DNA from: Epiperipatus broadwayi
Taxonomy: Eukaryota; Onychophora; Udeonychophora; Euonychophora; Peripatidae
Direction: 5' to 3'
Assembly: GCA_028023455.1 (NCBI GenBank)
Contig: JAQFVV010006311.1
Location: 3,208,147-3,272,146, forward strand
Length of the DNA: 64,000 bases
Below the pieces are notes generated by a model, which had not been told where the DNA came from, did no database searches, and saw only the letters and a program-made list of their open reading frames with translations. The translations under genes and the position numbers were made by a program. Below, piece by piece: positions 50,576 to 63,109 of the stretch. Each line of letters opens with the position of its first letter. The first letter of the stretch is position 1.

Positions 50576-53296
50576 TGTAAATATGTTTTTAAATTATTTT
50601 TTTTACTAAAAAATTAATATTAATGCTAATTCACAGGATAGAAATAGGAAAGGAACATAAAACATTAAATTATTTACTAACCTAGTAATTAAATTCTTAT
50701 AAAAAAATCTTTAATAATTTTTTTAAAAAACTTAATATTATTTTTAAAGTATGATAATGTGGAATAAATGATATGTAATGTTTTATTTAGTTCGTGATCC
50801 AGAAACATCAATTAAGTAATCGCCAGTGGAGACATATTATTTATGGTAACAATTGTAAGAATATTGATAATTTTATAATGTATTTTATTATTTTTCTTTT
50901 GGTGTGGATGTATGAGAACGTATATGAAAAACACGATGCATACACACAGCTTATAATTTATTTATTCATTTTAAAAATATGCATACTTTTATTTATATTA
51001 TAAATATATTTTAATATAAGTATATGATTCTATTATAACTGAACTTAGTGTTTATTTTAAGTGAGTAAGGTAGTAAAGTGGTATATCGATACTGATTGTT
51101 TATATTTTTGGGTTTAAGAGTTATCAAAGAATGAAGTAATCTTTTCTTATTGAGCAGTTAGATTGTTATTTATACGTGAATTTATTTATTGTTATAGAAA
51201 TGTGGGAAGGAATTTAGCAATGTAGAGTGATAGATCTCTAATGATAATAGCTTGGTAGTAAGTTAAATGAAACCAAGGTAATATTTTATGTAGGATTTAT
51301 TTATATTGGAATAAGGGTAGTTAATAATAATGATTATGCAAGTATAGATAACTTAGCCCTATAGCTTGTATATGTTCATGGCAGTGTTTATGTGTGTTGA
51401 AGTTGAATGTTCCATAGAGCTGAATAAATAGCCTGGACATTATATTTAGTAGTAGAGGTTATTAGACAAAGAAGTCATACCTCATTTATTATACACTGTT
51501 ACCATGATGGTTATTTGATAGAGGTACTATTGAATTAAAACTCTAGTTTATTCCATATACTTACCTGTTTATTTACTATCAAAATTTCTCAGATTGCATC
51601 GTGAAGGACGGTATTTAAAATATGAAATAATGAATAAGTTTGAAGTGCAGAATTGTTATTGAAGAAGATAAGATAGGTTATATTATTTTTAAGTAAAGAT
51701 AGAAATAAATGCAAAGAGTACAAGAATATAGTTTGTCAGTAAAGAATCATAAAACTTTTCATATTTGGAATTGATTGTTATTTATTACAAATGAATAAAT
51801 GATAATTAAAGTGGGTTTATAAAGATGTTGTTTAATTATTAAGTTTTAAAAAGACTTAATTATGATGCATATTTTTTCAAGTAAAGGGATAAAACTAAAT
51901 CGTGTTTTTTGAAGAATATAATAATCATAAGTTTTATACAAGTTATTCTATAATAACAATACATCAGTACATACATTTTATTTGACATTAAAATTAATGA
52001 TTAGTAAGCAGTCTAGGTTAATTGCTATGCTATTAATTAAAGTTATTCACATTATTAATAAGTTAGGAATGACTATATGGAATAGTAAAATTATTTTGAA
52101 AAGAACTAAATAACAATAATAAATGCATATTGAACTAATAATTTATATTATATTTTTAAAACTTGCTGACTTAATGAAACTTAATAGAGATACTGTGATA
52201 ATATTTTTAAATATATATTTTTTTATATAAAATAATGTTCTGTATTCCATGTTTTATTTTACTTAATCTATTTTTTTTTGAAAGTACATAAATGAGAGTA
52301 AACAAAGTTCATGAATGTTGTAAATAATGTACATATTTTAATGTTGAGTTTGTTAATAAATTTGTTAAGTTTGTTTATAAATCTTGGTGTTGACTCAATT
52401 TCTTCACATCACAATTACATAATCACAGATAACTAGAATTAAGATATAATATTTGCACAACATAAATAAAACTATTATTTAAGAGTTATAATATTTTATT
52501 GATATGATTTTCTTTAAGAAACTTCATTTATTATAGTATTATTATGGTCATAGAATAACCACAAAATATTTACACAGAATTATACTATTATTTTGGTTGC
52601 CACATATTTTCAGATTATAAAATCATACCACATATTTATTTAAGATGCCATATGGATAACAAAAGATTACATTATATTATTATTATTTATTATACATGAT
52701 TAATATTACAATAAGAAAAGAGATGAGATTAAAGTATACATTGAAGACTATTATTATTATTTTATTATTATTAGTATTAGTCAGATATAGTTAGGAATGA
52801 TATTAAATCCCTTATCATGCTTGATTACAATGATTATAATTGCTTGGAATTATTTTAAAAGAACCTGAGATTATTTGAGCTAGATTATTTAGATAAAGAT
52901 ATGAGGATTATTTTATTGAGATAATTTTAATTAAGTAAGTAATTATTGAAGACGTAGGAATGCTATAGATTTATTGTTTGAGATAATAGGAGGGAATAGT
53001 ATTCTTATGCCATTGAGGTAGTATCTTATGGGATATTGGCTCAATGTATTCGTCTTGCCACTTGTAAACTCACTTCATAGTCTCATGATTTTTATTAGAT
53101 ATTTATTTATTTAATTTAGGAAACAGAACTATATTATTATTTATTAGTTAAAGCTAGTTTAATGATTTATAGTATTAAAGAATATATTATTATTGATTGG
53201 ATACATTTTTAAGTGAACATAATTATTTATTTGAGCTAGACCAATTTGGTATTATTATATATTTCCTAAAAGTGAGGGTACAATATATATATATAT

Positions 53297-55271
53297 CTTA
53301 AACTCGTATATTTAAATACAGATAATGAAAATTATTAAAATAAAACTTTATTAAAGAAAAGTATTTTAAAACTAAATTTTAAAAAGATTTGGAGATAAAA
53401 TTATATCTTTAAATTTATCTTTAAATATATCTTTGATTTGGAAAACAGGTTAATTAATCAGAAATGGAAATGATTTTAATTAGTCAAATGTAAACCAGCC
53501 TTGGGCATTTAAATGTAAAAACATCGGTCAGATAGGAAAACAATAGAAACTTTTAGCAAATGAGAAGAAATCCATTGGGAAATCGGACCTCAACGAAAGG
53601 ATCATCACATCGATGACATAATGCTAGTCAATCTTTCAAGTAATATAAAAGGACAAGTTTGGAAATTATTAGTTAGTGAGTTATGATTATTACGATGTGA
53701 CAGATAGGTGTTAGTGCGGAGGTGCGGAGAAGGGATTGAAGAGACGACGATTCAATCCCTTCAGTTTTGCTAAGGAAGAAAGAGAAATGAACTATGTTTT
53801 CTACATTGAGGACCAGTTAAAGCAAAAACTCCGGATGGATAAATAAACGGCCAACAGAATACCAATCTTAGGACGGCGTGGGAATTCACTTCATGGCAAG
53901 CAACGATAAAGATGAACTGTTTAAACCGTAAGAACTTTAAAATAATGAACATTAAATTAAAACTTATATTTAAATATGCAATATACCTATCTGACTAATT
54001 TATTAAAGTTATTTGATGTATTTTTTTTTATATATATTTTAAAATCATTTCCATTTATTTTTATTTTGTTCTTTAAGTTTTATCATGATTTTGTTTTCGT
54101 TAAATTAATTATATAAATGTTAAACTTAAGTCGGGCTTGAATGGCTGTATAGATTTGTAAAGTTATATTAGGGGAGGGTAATCTTAGGTTATTTGTGTCA
54201 TTGTTAAATTGGGTCAATGGATTGGATATATTGATGTAGTTAGTAGATGTAGTGAGATTCGCTACTGGCAGAATCGTTTATATATGCCGCACTCACCCGT
54301 TTGCCTATGGAAGGAATTATAAGACGAAGAACGCAGTTCCTTTCTATGGAGTTTTTTTTATTGTTCTTCTTTAGATAGATGTATATTCCTATCTGATGAG
54401 GTCAATGCTTTTTAACTTTTTGGTGCTGCCGTATTCTATTACATTGAATACATCGATATATCTGATGAATTGATGCCGTTTGACTACGGATTTTAGCCTA
54501 AGGTTAAATAGGGATAGAATGTTTATTTTCAAATGCAATCTATGTAGTCTATTCATACTCGACATTAAACAAAAATGCATAAATTTAAGTTGTTTATAGA
54601 CGTTTGCATGGATTGGTTATCGGTTAGGTATGTTTTGGGTTTTCATATTTGATCAAAATATATAGACATTCGATAAATAATGATACCTTATGGTGAGTAT
54701 CTAAAATGTATTTATTCGGATGTCTTTAAGTTATTGGTGACAATGCAAGTATCTTATGGTGAATACTAGAGGGTTCTTATATTTCCTATGCAATTGTCAG
54801 TAATCAATATTTTGTATTTTGATCGTTTATGTTTATTTTGAAATGTTTTTGACCGAAATCTATGTAACCGATCTATAGCAACATTTAAAACAGCTTTATA
54901 ACCCATCTGTGCGAACTTAATTAAAATGTAAACTTATAATATATAGAAATTAAATGTAAATTAAATCTAAGGTAAAGTTAAAAATAAGTTAAATGTTAAA
55001 ATGTAAAACTAATACTAAAATATTTAAACTTATATATATGGCATAAAAAAGTTGTATGTTAATTACTGGCAGTGGCTTATTTACTTATATATATATATTC
55101 TTATATTATATTATTAAATCTCTGCTATTCCACTGAGCTAGTGACATGGGCTAACGACGGATCAAAAATTTTTACTTACGATCGCCTACTTATAATTTTT
55201 CTAGGTTCAAATGCCTAGATGGCGCCCGTAGTGCAGATATGTTAAGTCTCCAATTTCTCCGGATCGTTATA
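53297..55271 (+). mobile_element. Solo LTR C (about 2.0 kb), family ABC
   Basis: Collinear with LTR A from 'cttaaactcgtat' (A: 32993) to the end GGATCGTTATA, but without A's first ~120 bp. It shares TATA (53644-53650), hairpin (53729-53762) and the 3' region. Many small deletions relative to A and B. Its missing 5' end coincides with the TA tract that borders element Z. Confidence 0.7.
53644..53762 (+). promoter_or_regulatory. LTR C promoter core: TATA box plus downstream hairpin
   Basis: TATAAAA at 53644-53650. The hairpin stem gaagggattgaa (53729-53740) and ttcaatcccttc (53751-53762) is identical to that of LTR A; the loop is changed and contains GACGACGA. Confidence 0.6.
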
Positions 55272-55589
55272 ATATATATAAAGTGCCTTCCTTAGTATTC
55301 CAAATGTAAAGATAGATAGAAGACCATTCATATAAAAAACTATCAGTTGATAAAGGTTTTGAAAAGGATCTGGATTGTTATTATCATATGGATAATTTTA
55401 TGCCTACTTTATTACTTTTTAACATCATCATGATTTTTTTTACAATGGTAAATAACTGTGTTGAAAAGCATAACTATAATGTTTTTCCAATGTTTGGATA
55501 ATATATTAAGTCACAATAGCAACCAATTTAAAAATTATTATCTTGCAAACTATTTTACTTAAATAGTTGTCATCTATTTTTAAACATAG
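55272..55589. other. Short AT-rich gap between LTR C and element Y
   Basis: Nothing recognised. It ends in the ATAG that is duplicated on the far side of element Y. Confidence 0.45.
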
Positions 55590-57543
55590 TGAACCAGGTG
55601 GGGAGATAGATCGCTTGGAGAAAACAAAAACTATCATGAAGTTTTTTACTCTTTAATAAAATAGCAATTATGAAATATGAACTTGTGAACAGTAAATTAT
55701 AAACTTGTGAAGCAATATAGTAAAGCTTACTTTATGCATACAAAATATGATACATAAAATTATACATTCGATCTACTCCAATGCAATTTAAATATTGCTC
55801 CACACTGGCCCCCTTAGACAGAGAGCATAATACCCAGTAGGTGGTACCCATGCCCAATCCAGAACTATATAAAAATACATAATGACAGTTACCTTTCAAG
55901 GACACAGATTTTCTTGGTTGCAAATTTCAACACCTATCATTCAAAGCACTTTTTTGTTTTGAAGTAAAACTTCAGGCACCAGTTAATTACTCCCAAAGAT
56001 AATTAACATACCTTGAATGATTGGCAAACTAATTCCATGCTTAAGAAATCCCAACTAGCTCAATCAAAAGAATAATATACTACATTATTGCTTTAATTAG
56101 TGGTAAAAAAATTGACCGACAAAATATTAAGTTTTAAAGATAATTTATTTTAACAAAATGTTCACTATTATAATTTGGAAACTAACTATTATAAACTCTT
56201 AATTAACTTAAACAATGATTTTTTTATATAACTATATGCACTCTTAATAAATCACAATAGAATGTAATATAGCAAAGAGCATTAAATAAACACAAAACAT
56301 TTAAAACATGCACATCAATAGTTCATTTTATGCATGCTATGGAGTTCATTTGTTTTACTGACTCTGGAGGCTTCAAATTATTGCAATGGCTTTATTAATA
56401 TCAGAAATGGAATAATAAAAGATTATTTATTTCCTATAGAATGTTGGAACATGTCAACTTCTTGCTGTTTGCTGCTTCATGTGAGTTTCTACCAACCGAT
56501 TGGATTTTAGTCTTCTGTGATGGTTCCTATGATTGTTATTTTATGATACTATTATTCAAGACAGATATCTCTGGCAGATTCAAGTTATTAAGCAGGCATT
56601 ATTTCTATTGGGCAGGTGTAGATGTTTCATCGAACTGAGGCTTGAATTTAGCCATATGCTTCCGACAACTACTAACACTACATTGTCTTTAGATACATGA
56701 AAAACACTGACTCTGGATACATGGCAAGACTGATTAAAGACTGATTGTAAAAACTGATTGAATGATGAAAAACTGACTATTTGTGTGAAGACCTTTTGTC
56801 ATTTTTTAAATTGGTTGCTATACCCACCAGCTATATCCATTGTTGAAAAGTCGTCCACAGTTTTTGATTAAATTTTTATAAGATATTAATTAATTAATTA
56901 ATCTGGTTATGTATTTTTTAATTAGTAGCCATTGCTAATCCATTTCTTTTATGTAGCTTTTGACTATTTGCAATATTTGAGGGAATTTCTTTTAACTTAT
57001 AAACTATCATTTATTTTTTTAATATTTAATTTTCATATTCTATTTTATCAACATGCACACATTTTACTATATTTCTTTATATTTAAAATCAACTCGTTAT
57101 TTACAATCTCATTTATTTACAGACATATATATTTTATTTCTTTAAAATAATGGGAAGAGACTTTTTTCCTTTAATTTAAATGAAAAGAGATATTTTAAAT
57201 TTTATGTAAAAGATTTATTTTTAAACTGCTATAGTTTTGACTTTTAATTACTTGAAATTCACTACTTTTAGCTTTTCTAAGTTACATTTTGTACCCCCTT
57301 CTAATTAATTAATTGTAACTTTTACTGATAAATGATGTTTATATGAATAACTCTTTAAACTTTTTTTAGACTTTCCTTTTTTTCTAATGAGATATTTTAA
57401 TTCAGTTATTTACGGACAAATTATTCTGCAATAATTTTATTATTTATTAATTAATTTTAAAACCTTTGTGTTATTTATGAAAATTTTTGCTTTTAATAAT
57501 TGTAACTAACAATTTTTCATGGAGAGCTATCATTAGCAGTACA
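55590..57543 (-). repeat. 3' LTR of element Y
   Basis: Plus-strand ends TGAACCAGGTGGGG and ...ATTAGCAGTACA. Adjacent on the internal side (minus strand) is gtggagtggtgtag, a weak purine-rich candidate PPT. Confidence 0.75.
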
Positions 57544-58790
57544 CTACACCACTCCACTGATAAGAGTAAAATGCATCGTTTTGACCATTTTATCTCTGAT
57601 AATTTCTTTATTAAGTCTGAACTATTTACATTAATTTTTTATTTTTCAAAGTTTACTTTATTTATATATCTGGAACTGTACATGCTGAGGGCAATCTGTT
57701 TTGACTATGCTTTTCTTCCCTCTAAGTGTTATGCCATTGCTTACAATGATCTTGTACTAGATGATCACCATGAGGGCAACACTATTTTTTATAATACAGA
57801 CATCTTAAATTGATGCAGATACAGAGTTGCTGGCTTATACCCACTTACTCATATTTGACACAAAGTTTCATATGCCAGGTTTCTACCAGACTTTGTAAAA
57901 AGAAAAGATCATTGCAAATGGCAGGATTCATCTACTGTGAAATTCGACTTATGCTTTGGGAATAATATGAAATATGGGGACTCTCTCCCAAAAAGTGATT
58001 TGCAGCTTACTCTGGTTGTTTCCAGTGCACATATTTAAATAGAATGGGGACTCTCCCCTGAGAAATGATTCCTGGCAGTCCATTATGGGTACTAATTTCA
58101 TACATCCAACAGCATTAACTTTTTCTAAAACTTAATTCTATGCTTGCTACCCTCCTTTCAATTAATTACAATCTCTTATACACTCCTAACTTAAATTTAG
58201 ATTTACATCTCATTTATATTATTTATTTATATTAACCCTTATGAATATTATTTTAAACCATTTAATTAACTTTCTTTTATTAACTTGCATGTATTAAAAA
58301 AACTATTTTATTTTTATTACACTACTTAATTTTTTTTACAGATATATTATACCTATTTATTTCAACTTGATTACTTTAAACCATTTGTTTGACCTATTTA
58401 TTTACGAACTTTTCTTTTTAACATGCACATGAAAATAAATCTTTTATACTGGGAAGCCTCCATTGTTATTATTTTATGAAAACAATTCCTGTTTTTTTTA
58501 ATTTATTGCAGTTTTAAATAATGAAATTCTATTCAGGTTTATTCCTATGTCAAAGTTTTATTCACCTTGTAGTCCACTTCTGGCCTTTTGTTCCTTTTCG
58601 TTACTTTAACATTCTGTCCATTAATGTTAATTACGCTCAGTCAGGCAGTTATTTTTTCTTTCTACTAGCCCCCTAATATAAATTACTTTCCATATCTTCA
58701 CATCTCTCTACCTATAAGTTATTGCCTTGTTTCTTTCATGTTCTATTCTACTTTCAACTTCATATAACTGAAAACCTTTATACTTAGCAA
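57544..58790 (-). other. Internal region of element Y without recognisable gene
   Basis: Both strands lack a frame with retroelement motifs. Two direct copies of a 'atggggactctc..cc' block lie at about 57976 and 58045. A 108-codon plus-strand frame overlaps the LTR edge and is probably chance. Confidence 0.4.
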
Positions 58791-58794
58791 CACT

Positions 58795-59344
58795 TCATAG
58801 TTCTTCAAACTGTCCTACTTTAGTTTTAATAATACCATTAATGTTAACTATCAAAAATTCATTTTCTCTAGTCTTTTTGAATAAGATTGCCCTATAAATG
58901 GCTTTTGTCTCAGCCTTAAAATCATATACCCTACTCTTTCTCTTAACTCTTCTCTTTGTTTTAAGTCTATGCTTAAAATGAACACAAATGTTTACTTTAA
59001 TCATTTTATTTTTATTTTCTTGTAAAAACTCTTTTACGTTGTCTTCTATCTTTAGCTCATATCTTTCTTCTATCTCTTGATCTATATTTTCTAATTCACC
59101 TTTCCCTTCACTTACATCTCTTACCACCTCAACTTCATTTTCAACTTCCTGATTTATTTTGACCAAATCTAACTCTGATTTCTTGGTTTTTCTCTACCTT
59201 TCCTGTTATCTCATCCCTAATTGTCTTCATTTCTCTAATCATTTCTACTTTGAACTCTTGCTGACTTTGCTTGAATTCCTGACATATTTCTTCCATCAAT
59301 TCTGCTTTGAACTCTTGCTGACTTTGCTTGAATTCCTGATGCAT
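58795..59344 (-). pseudogene. Gag-like coiled-coil region of element Y
   Basis: Two overlapping minus-strand frames. 59344-59141 has a 22-residue tandem repeat built on QEFKQSQQEFK followed by a charged helix. 59166-58795 has VENEVEVVRDVSEGKGELEN and a basic patch KHRLKTKRRVKRKSR. They differ by a frameshift near 59150. Charged heptads at this position after the PBS suggest Gag, but I see no zinc knuckle. Confidence 0.5.
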
Positions 59345-59866
59345 TTCTTCCCTTAATTATACTTTGAACTCTTGCATTTCTTTCATCATATTTACCACCA
59401 TTTTCATCAACATCTGCATCTAAGATATTTCTTCATTCTCTTTCTCTATTATTTGGGGTTTTTAAAAAAATATCGGGCTTTCTTACAGCTCCATTTCTTT
59501 ATCCATTGTTACACTGTACTTTTTTTTAAAACTGCAAATAAAATTAAAAACAATATCTATTATCTCTTTGCATCAATAAATCACAAATATTATTATTGTT
59601 TATTTATTCTCTTAAAACGAAACATATGACTGACTTCAACCCCTTTGTCCTTTTTTCCCTTACCCATCATCAATGCCACAACTCCGCCAACAATATCCAC
59701 CTGTCTTTACTTTCTCCTTTCATTTAAAAGAAAAAACTTGTTTCAGTCAATTCTTTAATTTTAATTATACCATTTTCTTAAATACAATTATGCAATTTAG
59801 TGTTTCTTTGAATATTTTCATTCAAGAAAAAATATCTAATTAACTGACATTTAAGACGGTTCTGCT

Positions 59867-59885
59867 CCCACATTGGGAAAAGCCA
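59867..59885 (-). promoter_or_regulatory. Primer-binding-like site of element Y
   Basis: TGGCTTTTCCCAATGTGGG starts two bases after the 5' LTR end. Its start and the CCAAtGTGGG part resemble the common TGGCGCCCAACGTGGGG type with an altered middle. Confidence 0.5.
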
Positions 59886-59887
59886 AA

Positions 59888-61793
59888 TGAACTGGGTGGG
59901 GAGATAGATCACTTGGGGGAAACAAAAACTATCATGATTTTTTTTTACTCTTTAATAAAATAGCAATTATAAAATATGAACTTGTGAACAGTAAATTATA
60001 AACTTGTGAAACAATATCGTAATACTTACTTTATACATACAAAATATGATACATAAAATTATACATTTGATCTACTTCAATACAATTTAAATATTGCTCC
60101 ACACTGACCTCCTTAGGCAGAAAAGCATAATACCCAGAAGGTTCACATGCCCAAGCCAGAGCTATATAAAAATACATAACTATAGCTAGTTTTCAAGGAT
60201 GCAGATCTTCTTGGCTGCAAAATTCAACACTTATCATTCAAAGCACTTTTTTGTTTCGAAGTAAAACTTCAGGTGCCAGTTAATTACCCCAAAGATAATT
60301 AACGTACCTTGAATGATTGGCAAACTAATTCCATGCCTAAGAAATCCAACTAGCACAATCAAAAGAATAATATACTATATTACTGTTTTAATTAATGGTA
60401 AAATAATTGACCGACAAAATATTAGTTTTAAAAATAATTTATTTTAATGAAATGTTTACTATTATAATTTGGAAACTACTATTATAAACTCTTAATTAAC
60501 TTAAACAATGATTTTTTTATATAACTACATGCACTATTAATAAATCACACAAAGAGCATTAAATAAACACAAAACATTTAAAACACATACAACAATAGTT
60601 CATTTTATGCATGCTATAGACATTTGTTTTACTGACTCTGGAGGCTTCAAATTATTGCAACAGCTACATTAATATCAGAAATGGAATAAGAAAAGGTTAT
60701 TTATTATCTATAGGATTTTAGACGAATACTTCTTGTTTCCTGCTTCATGTGAGTTTTTACCAATCTGTTGGATTTTAGGCTTCTGTGGAGGTTCTTATGA
60801 TTGCTATTTCATGATACTATTATTTAAGACAGTTAGATATCTCTGGAAGCTTCAAGTTATTAGGCAGGTTGCTGATATTTCATCAGACAGGCTGGAATCT
60901 GGCTGTATGCTTCCGACGACTGCTAATACTGCATTGTCTTTAGATATACGAAAAACATTGACTCTGGATATATGACAAGACTGACTGAAGACTGATTGTA
61001 AAAACTGATTGAATGATAAAAAACTGACTATTTATGTGAAGACCTTTTGTCATTTTTTTAATTGGTTTCTATACCCGCCAGTTATAGCCATTGTTGAAAA
61101 TTTGTCTATGACTTTTGATTAAATTTTTATAAGATTTTAATTAATTAATCCAGTTGTTTATGTACTTTTTAATTATTAGCCATTGCTAATCCATTTTTTT
61201 TATATAGCTTCTGAGTATTTGCAATATTTGAGGAAATTACTTTTAACTTATAAACTTTCCTTTATTTTTTTAATATTTAACTTTCATATTCTATTTTATT
61301 AACATGCACACACTTTATTATATTTCTTTGTCATTAAAATCAACTCATTATTTACAATATCATTTATTTACTGACATATTTACGTTATTTCTTTAAAATA
61401 ACAGGAAGAGACTTTTTTTAAAATTTAAATGAAAAGAGATATTTTAATTTTATGTAAAATATTATTTTTAAACTGCTATAGCTTTAACTTTTAATTACTT
61501 GAAATTCAACTACTTTTAGCTTTTCTACGTTACATTTTCTACCTCCTTCTAATTAATTAATTGTAACTTTTACTGATAAATGTCGTTTATATGAATAACT
61601 CTTTAAATTTGTTTTAGATTTCCCTTTTTTTCTAATCAGATATTTTAATTTAGTTATTTACAGACAAATAATTCTGCAATAATTTTATTATTTATTAATT
61701 AATTTTAAAACCTTTGTGTTATTTATGAAAATTTTTACTTTTAATAATTGTAACTAACAATTTTTCATGGAGCGCTATCATTAGCAGTACAAT
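59888..61793 (-). repeat. 5' LTR of element Y
   Basis: Collinear with 55590-57543 from TGAACTGGGTGGGG to ATTAGCAGTACA. Confidence 0.75.
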
Positions 61794-61922
61794 AGAAAAA
61801 CTCAATTTTTTTCCAAAGAAATAAACTTTTAATGTTTTTACAAGAAAAATATTTGTATCAACAAACTTTCCTATACTATACATACAATACAAAATCTTTA
61901 CATCTAATAATAAATAACTTAC

Positions 61923-62093
61923 GCTTGCAAGAAGATTCTGACCACATTCCACCTTCTTCACAAGTCATAGAAGTTGGTCCTGAGAGGATATATCCTTTTT
62001 GGCAGTGATATGTTACAATGCTTCCAATAGAAAAGTAGGTATTATTTGACATTATTATATAAGAACGATTCCGAGGGATATTGCAGTTGTTAC
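61923..62093 (-). CDS. CCP (sushi) domain exon, 57 codons, phase 1-1
   Basis: The AG acceptor (62095-62094, minus; tttaatcag) and GTAAGT donor (61922-61917) enclose 171 nt. The translation begins NNCNIPRNRSYIIMSN, continues TYFSIGSIVTYHCQKGYILS and MTCEEGGMW, and ends SESSCKR. Four cysteines, CQKGY and GxW mark a CCP module. It is the most upstream of the visible exons. Same strand, phase and motif style as the exon at 9084-9269, about 52.6 kb downstream. Further exons must lie outside the window. Confidence 0.88.
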
Positions 62094-62179
62094 CTGATTA
62101 AATATACAATAAAATGTACTAACAAATTATTTCTATTTTTATTAGTTCTACTTTTATATATATAAACAAAAGCTCAGAA

Positions 62180-62262
62180 ATAAAGTCTACAATATATATA
62201 TATATAATCATTAAAAGTATAAAGCTAAACTAGTCAATAAATAAACAAAATTACCCCAAATT
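62180..62262 (-). repeat. Penelope-like 3' tail fragment, minus strand
   Basis: Reverse complement resembles the last ~80 bp of the element at 48430-48520 (ggtaattttg, attgactagtttagctttat). It abuts a plus-strand fragment of the same tail. Confidence 0.55.
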
Positions 62263-62380
62263 TACTACTTTACACTTGAGAAGTTTGTAGCAGTGAAGCC
62301 ATTGATTGTGTTTTAGAGTTTATTTTTTGGATAGTCTGGTTGAGTTGTGAATTTGGAGTAATTTTGCTTATATATCTATA
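62262..62380 (+). repeat. Penelope-like 3' tail fragment, plus strand
   Basis: Follows 48375-48485: 'tttacacttgagaag', 'ttgtagcagtgaa', 'tagtctggttga', 'tttggagtaattttg'. Diverged, non-coding. With the fragment at 62180-62262 it forms a small head-to-head pair. Confidence 0.6.
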
Positions 62381-62395
62381 TACCTGTTTAATGAA

Positions 62396-62910
62396 GTTTA
62401 TTTAAACTTCTTTGTATCAATAATTTCAATCTCTATGGTCAAGTTGTAATCTTTAGTGTCTATGTAAATATATCGGACCACATATAAAGGTGGGATTCCA
62501 CCTTTATTGTTAACAGGTTGCTTTGACAATAGTTTGAGATTGTTGCTTGTTATTGATATTGGGATTGTCTAAGTGCTGACTGGTTTTAATTATTACACTT
62601 ATTATTTAAGCAATACTTTGGGTGCAATTTGAAAATTGTAATTACAGTTTGTAATGTTATCATTGAATAATTTGTCGGCATTCAGAACAGGTTATATTTA
62701 CTGTTTAAGGATGTTTATTTAAACTTCTTTGTATCAGTAATTTCAATCTCTATAGTCAAGTTGCAATCTTTAATGCATATATAAAAATATTGAATCATGA
62801 CTAAAGGTAGGAACCATGTTTATTGTTCAAAGGAGGTTGCCTTGACATCAGTCTGAGATTATTGATATATTGGGATTTTCTAAATGTTGACTGATTTTAT
62901 TGATTATATA
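62396..62910. repeat. Two direct copies of a ~190-bp repeat
   Basis: Copies at about 62396-62590 and 62708-62905 share 'gtttatttaaacttctttg', 'aatttcaatctctat', a 'ggttgc-ttgac' block and 'attgggattNtctaaRtg' in order. No coding content; family unknown. Confidence 0.7.
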
Positions 62911-62915
62911 TATAC

Positions 62916-63109
62916 TTAGAGGGTTTGAATCCAGACTTTTAAACTCCCTTTAGTCATCCACTCCATCTTATACAAGTGATACACATGGCCACATACATGC
63001 AAAAAGCATAAATATCCTCCAATATATGTATTTCATGATGAATCAGCTTACAGGTTGTATAAAATGGAATACTAAAGGAGCTTAAAAGTCTGGGTTCAAA
63101 CCCCTCTAA
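62916..63109. mobile_element. Small MITE with ~55-bp terminal inverted repeats
   Basis: 62916-62972 (TTAGAGGGTTTGAATCCAG...) is the imperfect reverse complement of 63053-63109 (...CTGGGTTCAAACCCCTCTAA). The core holds 'tatttcatgatgaatcagc', like the 18-kb MITE unit, and the outer sequence 'gggtttgaatccagactttt' parallels 'gggtatgagcacagacttt' there, so both probably belong to one superfamily. Confidence 0.75.

Larger units (their letters stand above)
48537..53282 (+). mobile_element. Element Z: 4.75-kb unit with inverted TGTACCC ends, unclassified
   Basis: Its left end TGTACCCTTTTGTTTAGG is matched by an inverted right end CCTAAAAGTGAGGGTACA (an imperfect ~18-bp inverted repeat). TA tracts flank both sides. 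Inside are a CCAAT/TATA promoter-like block (49460-49512), a decayed plus-strand ORF (49783 to about 50570) and about 2.7 kb of AT-rich DNA with nothing recognised. TG...CA ends would fit a very long solo LTR; the extended inverted ends and TA flanks would fit a DNA transposon. I cannot decide. Confidence 0.5.
55590..61793 (-). mobile_element. Element Y: LTR retrotransposon with 1.9-kb LTRs, no pol
   Basis: Direct repeats 55590-57543 and 59888-61793 flank 2.3 kb. ATAG directly precedes the left LTR and directly follows the right one, a 4-bp target duplication typical of Gypsy elements. A PBS-like site next to the right LTR and minus-strand gag-like frames show that it is read right to left. 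No RT, RNase H or integrase is recognisable in the internal region, so it is non-autonomous or deleted. The LTRs differ by scattered substitutions and small indels, more than those of element X, so Y is probably older. Confidence 0.78.

Noticed and set aside
57487-57813. A 108-codon plus-strand ORF across the LTR edge of element Y
   Set aside because: It starts inside the LTR, runs against the element's reading direction and has no motif.
57976-58070. NF-kB-like sites in the repeated 'ggggactctcccc' blocks of element Y
   Set aside because: The match to the GGGRNWYYCC pattern is good in just one copy, and such short motifs are expected by chance.
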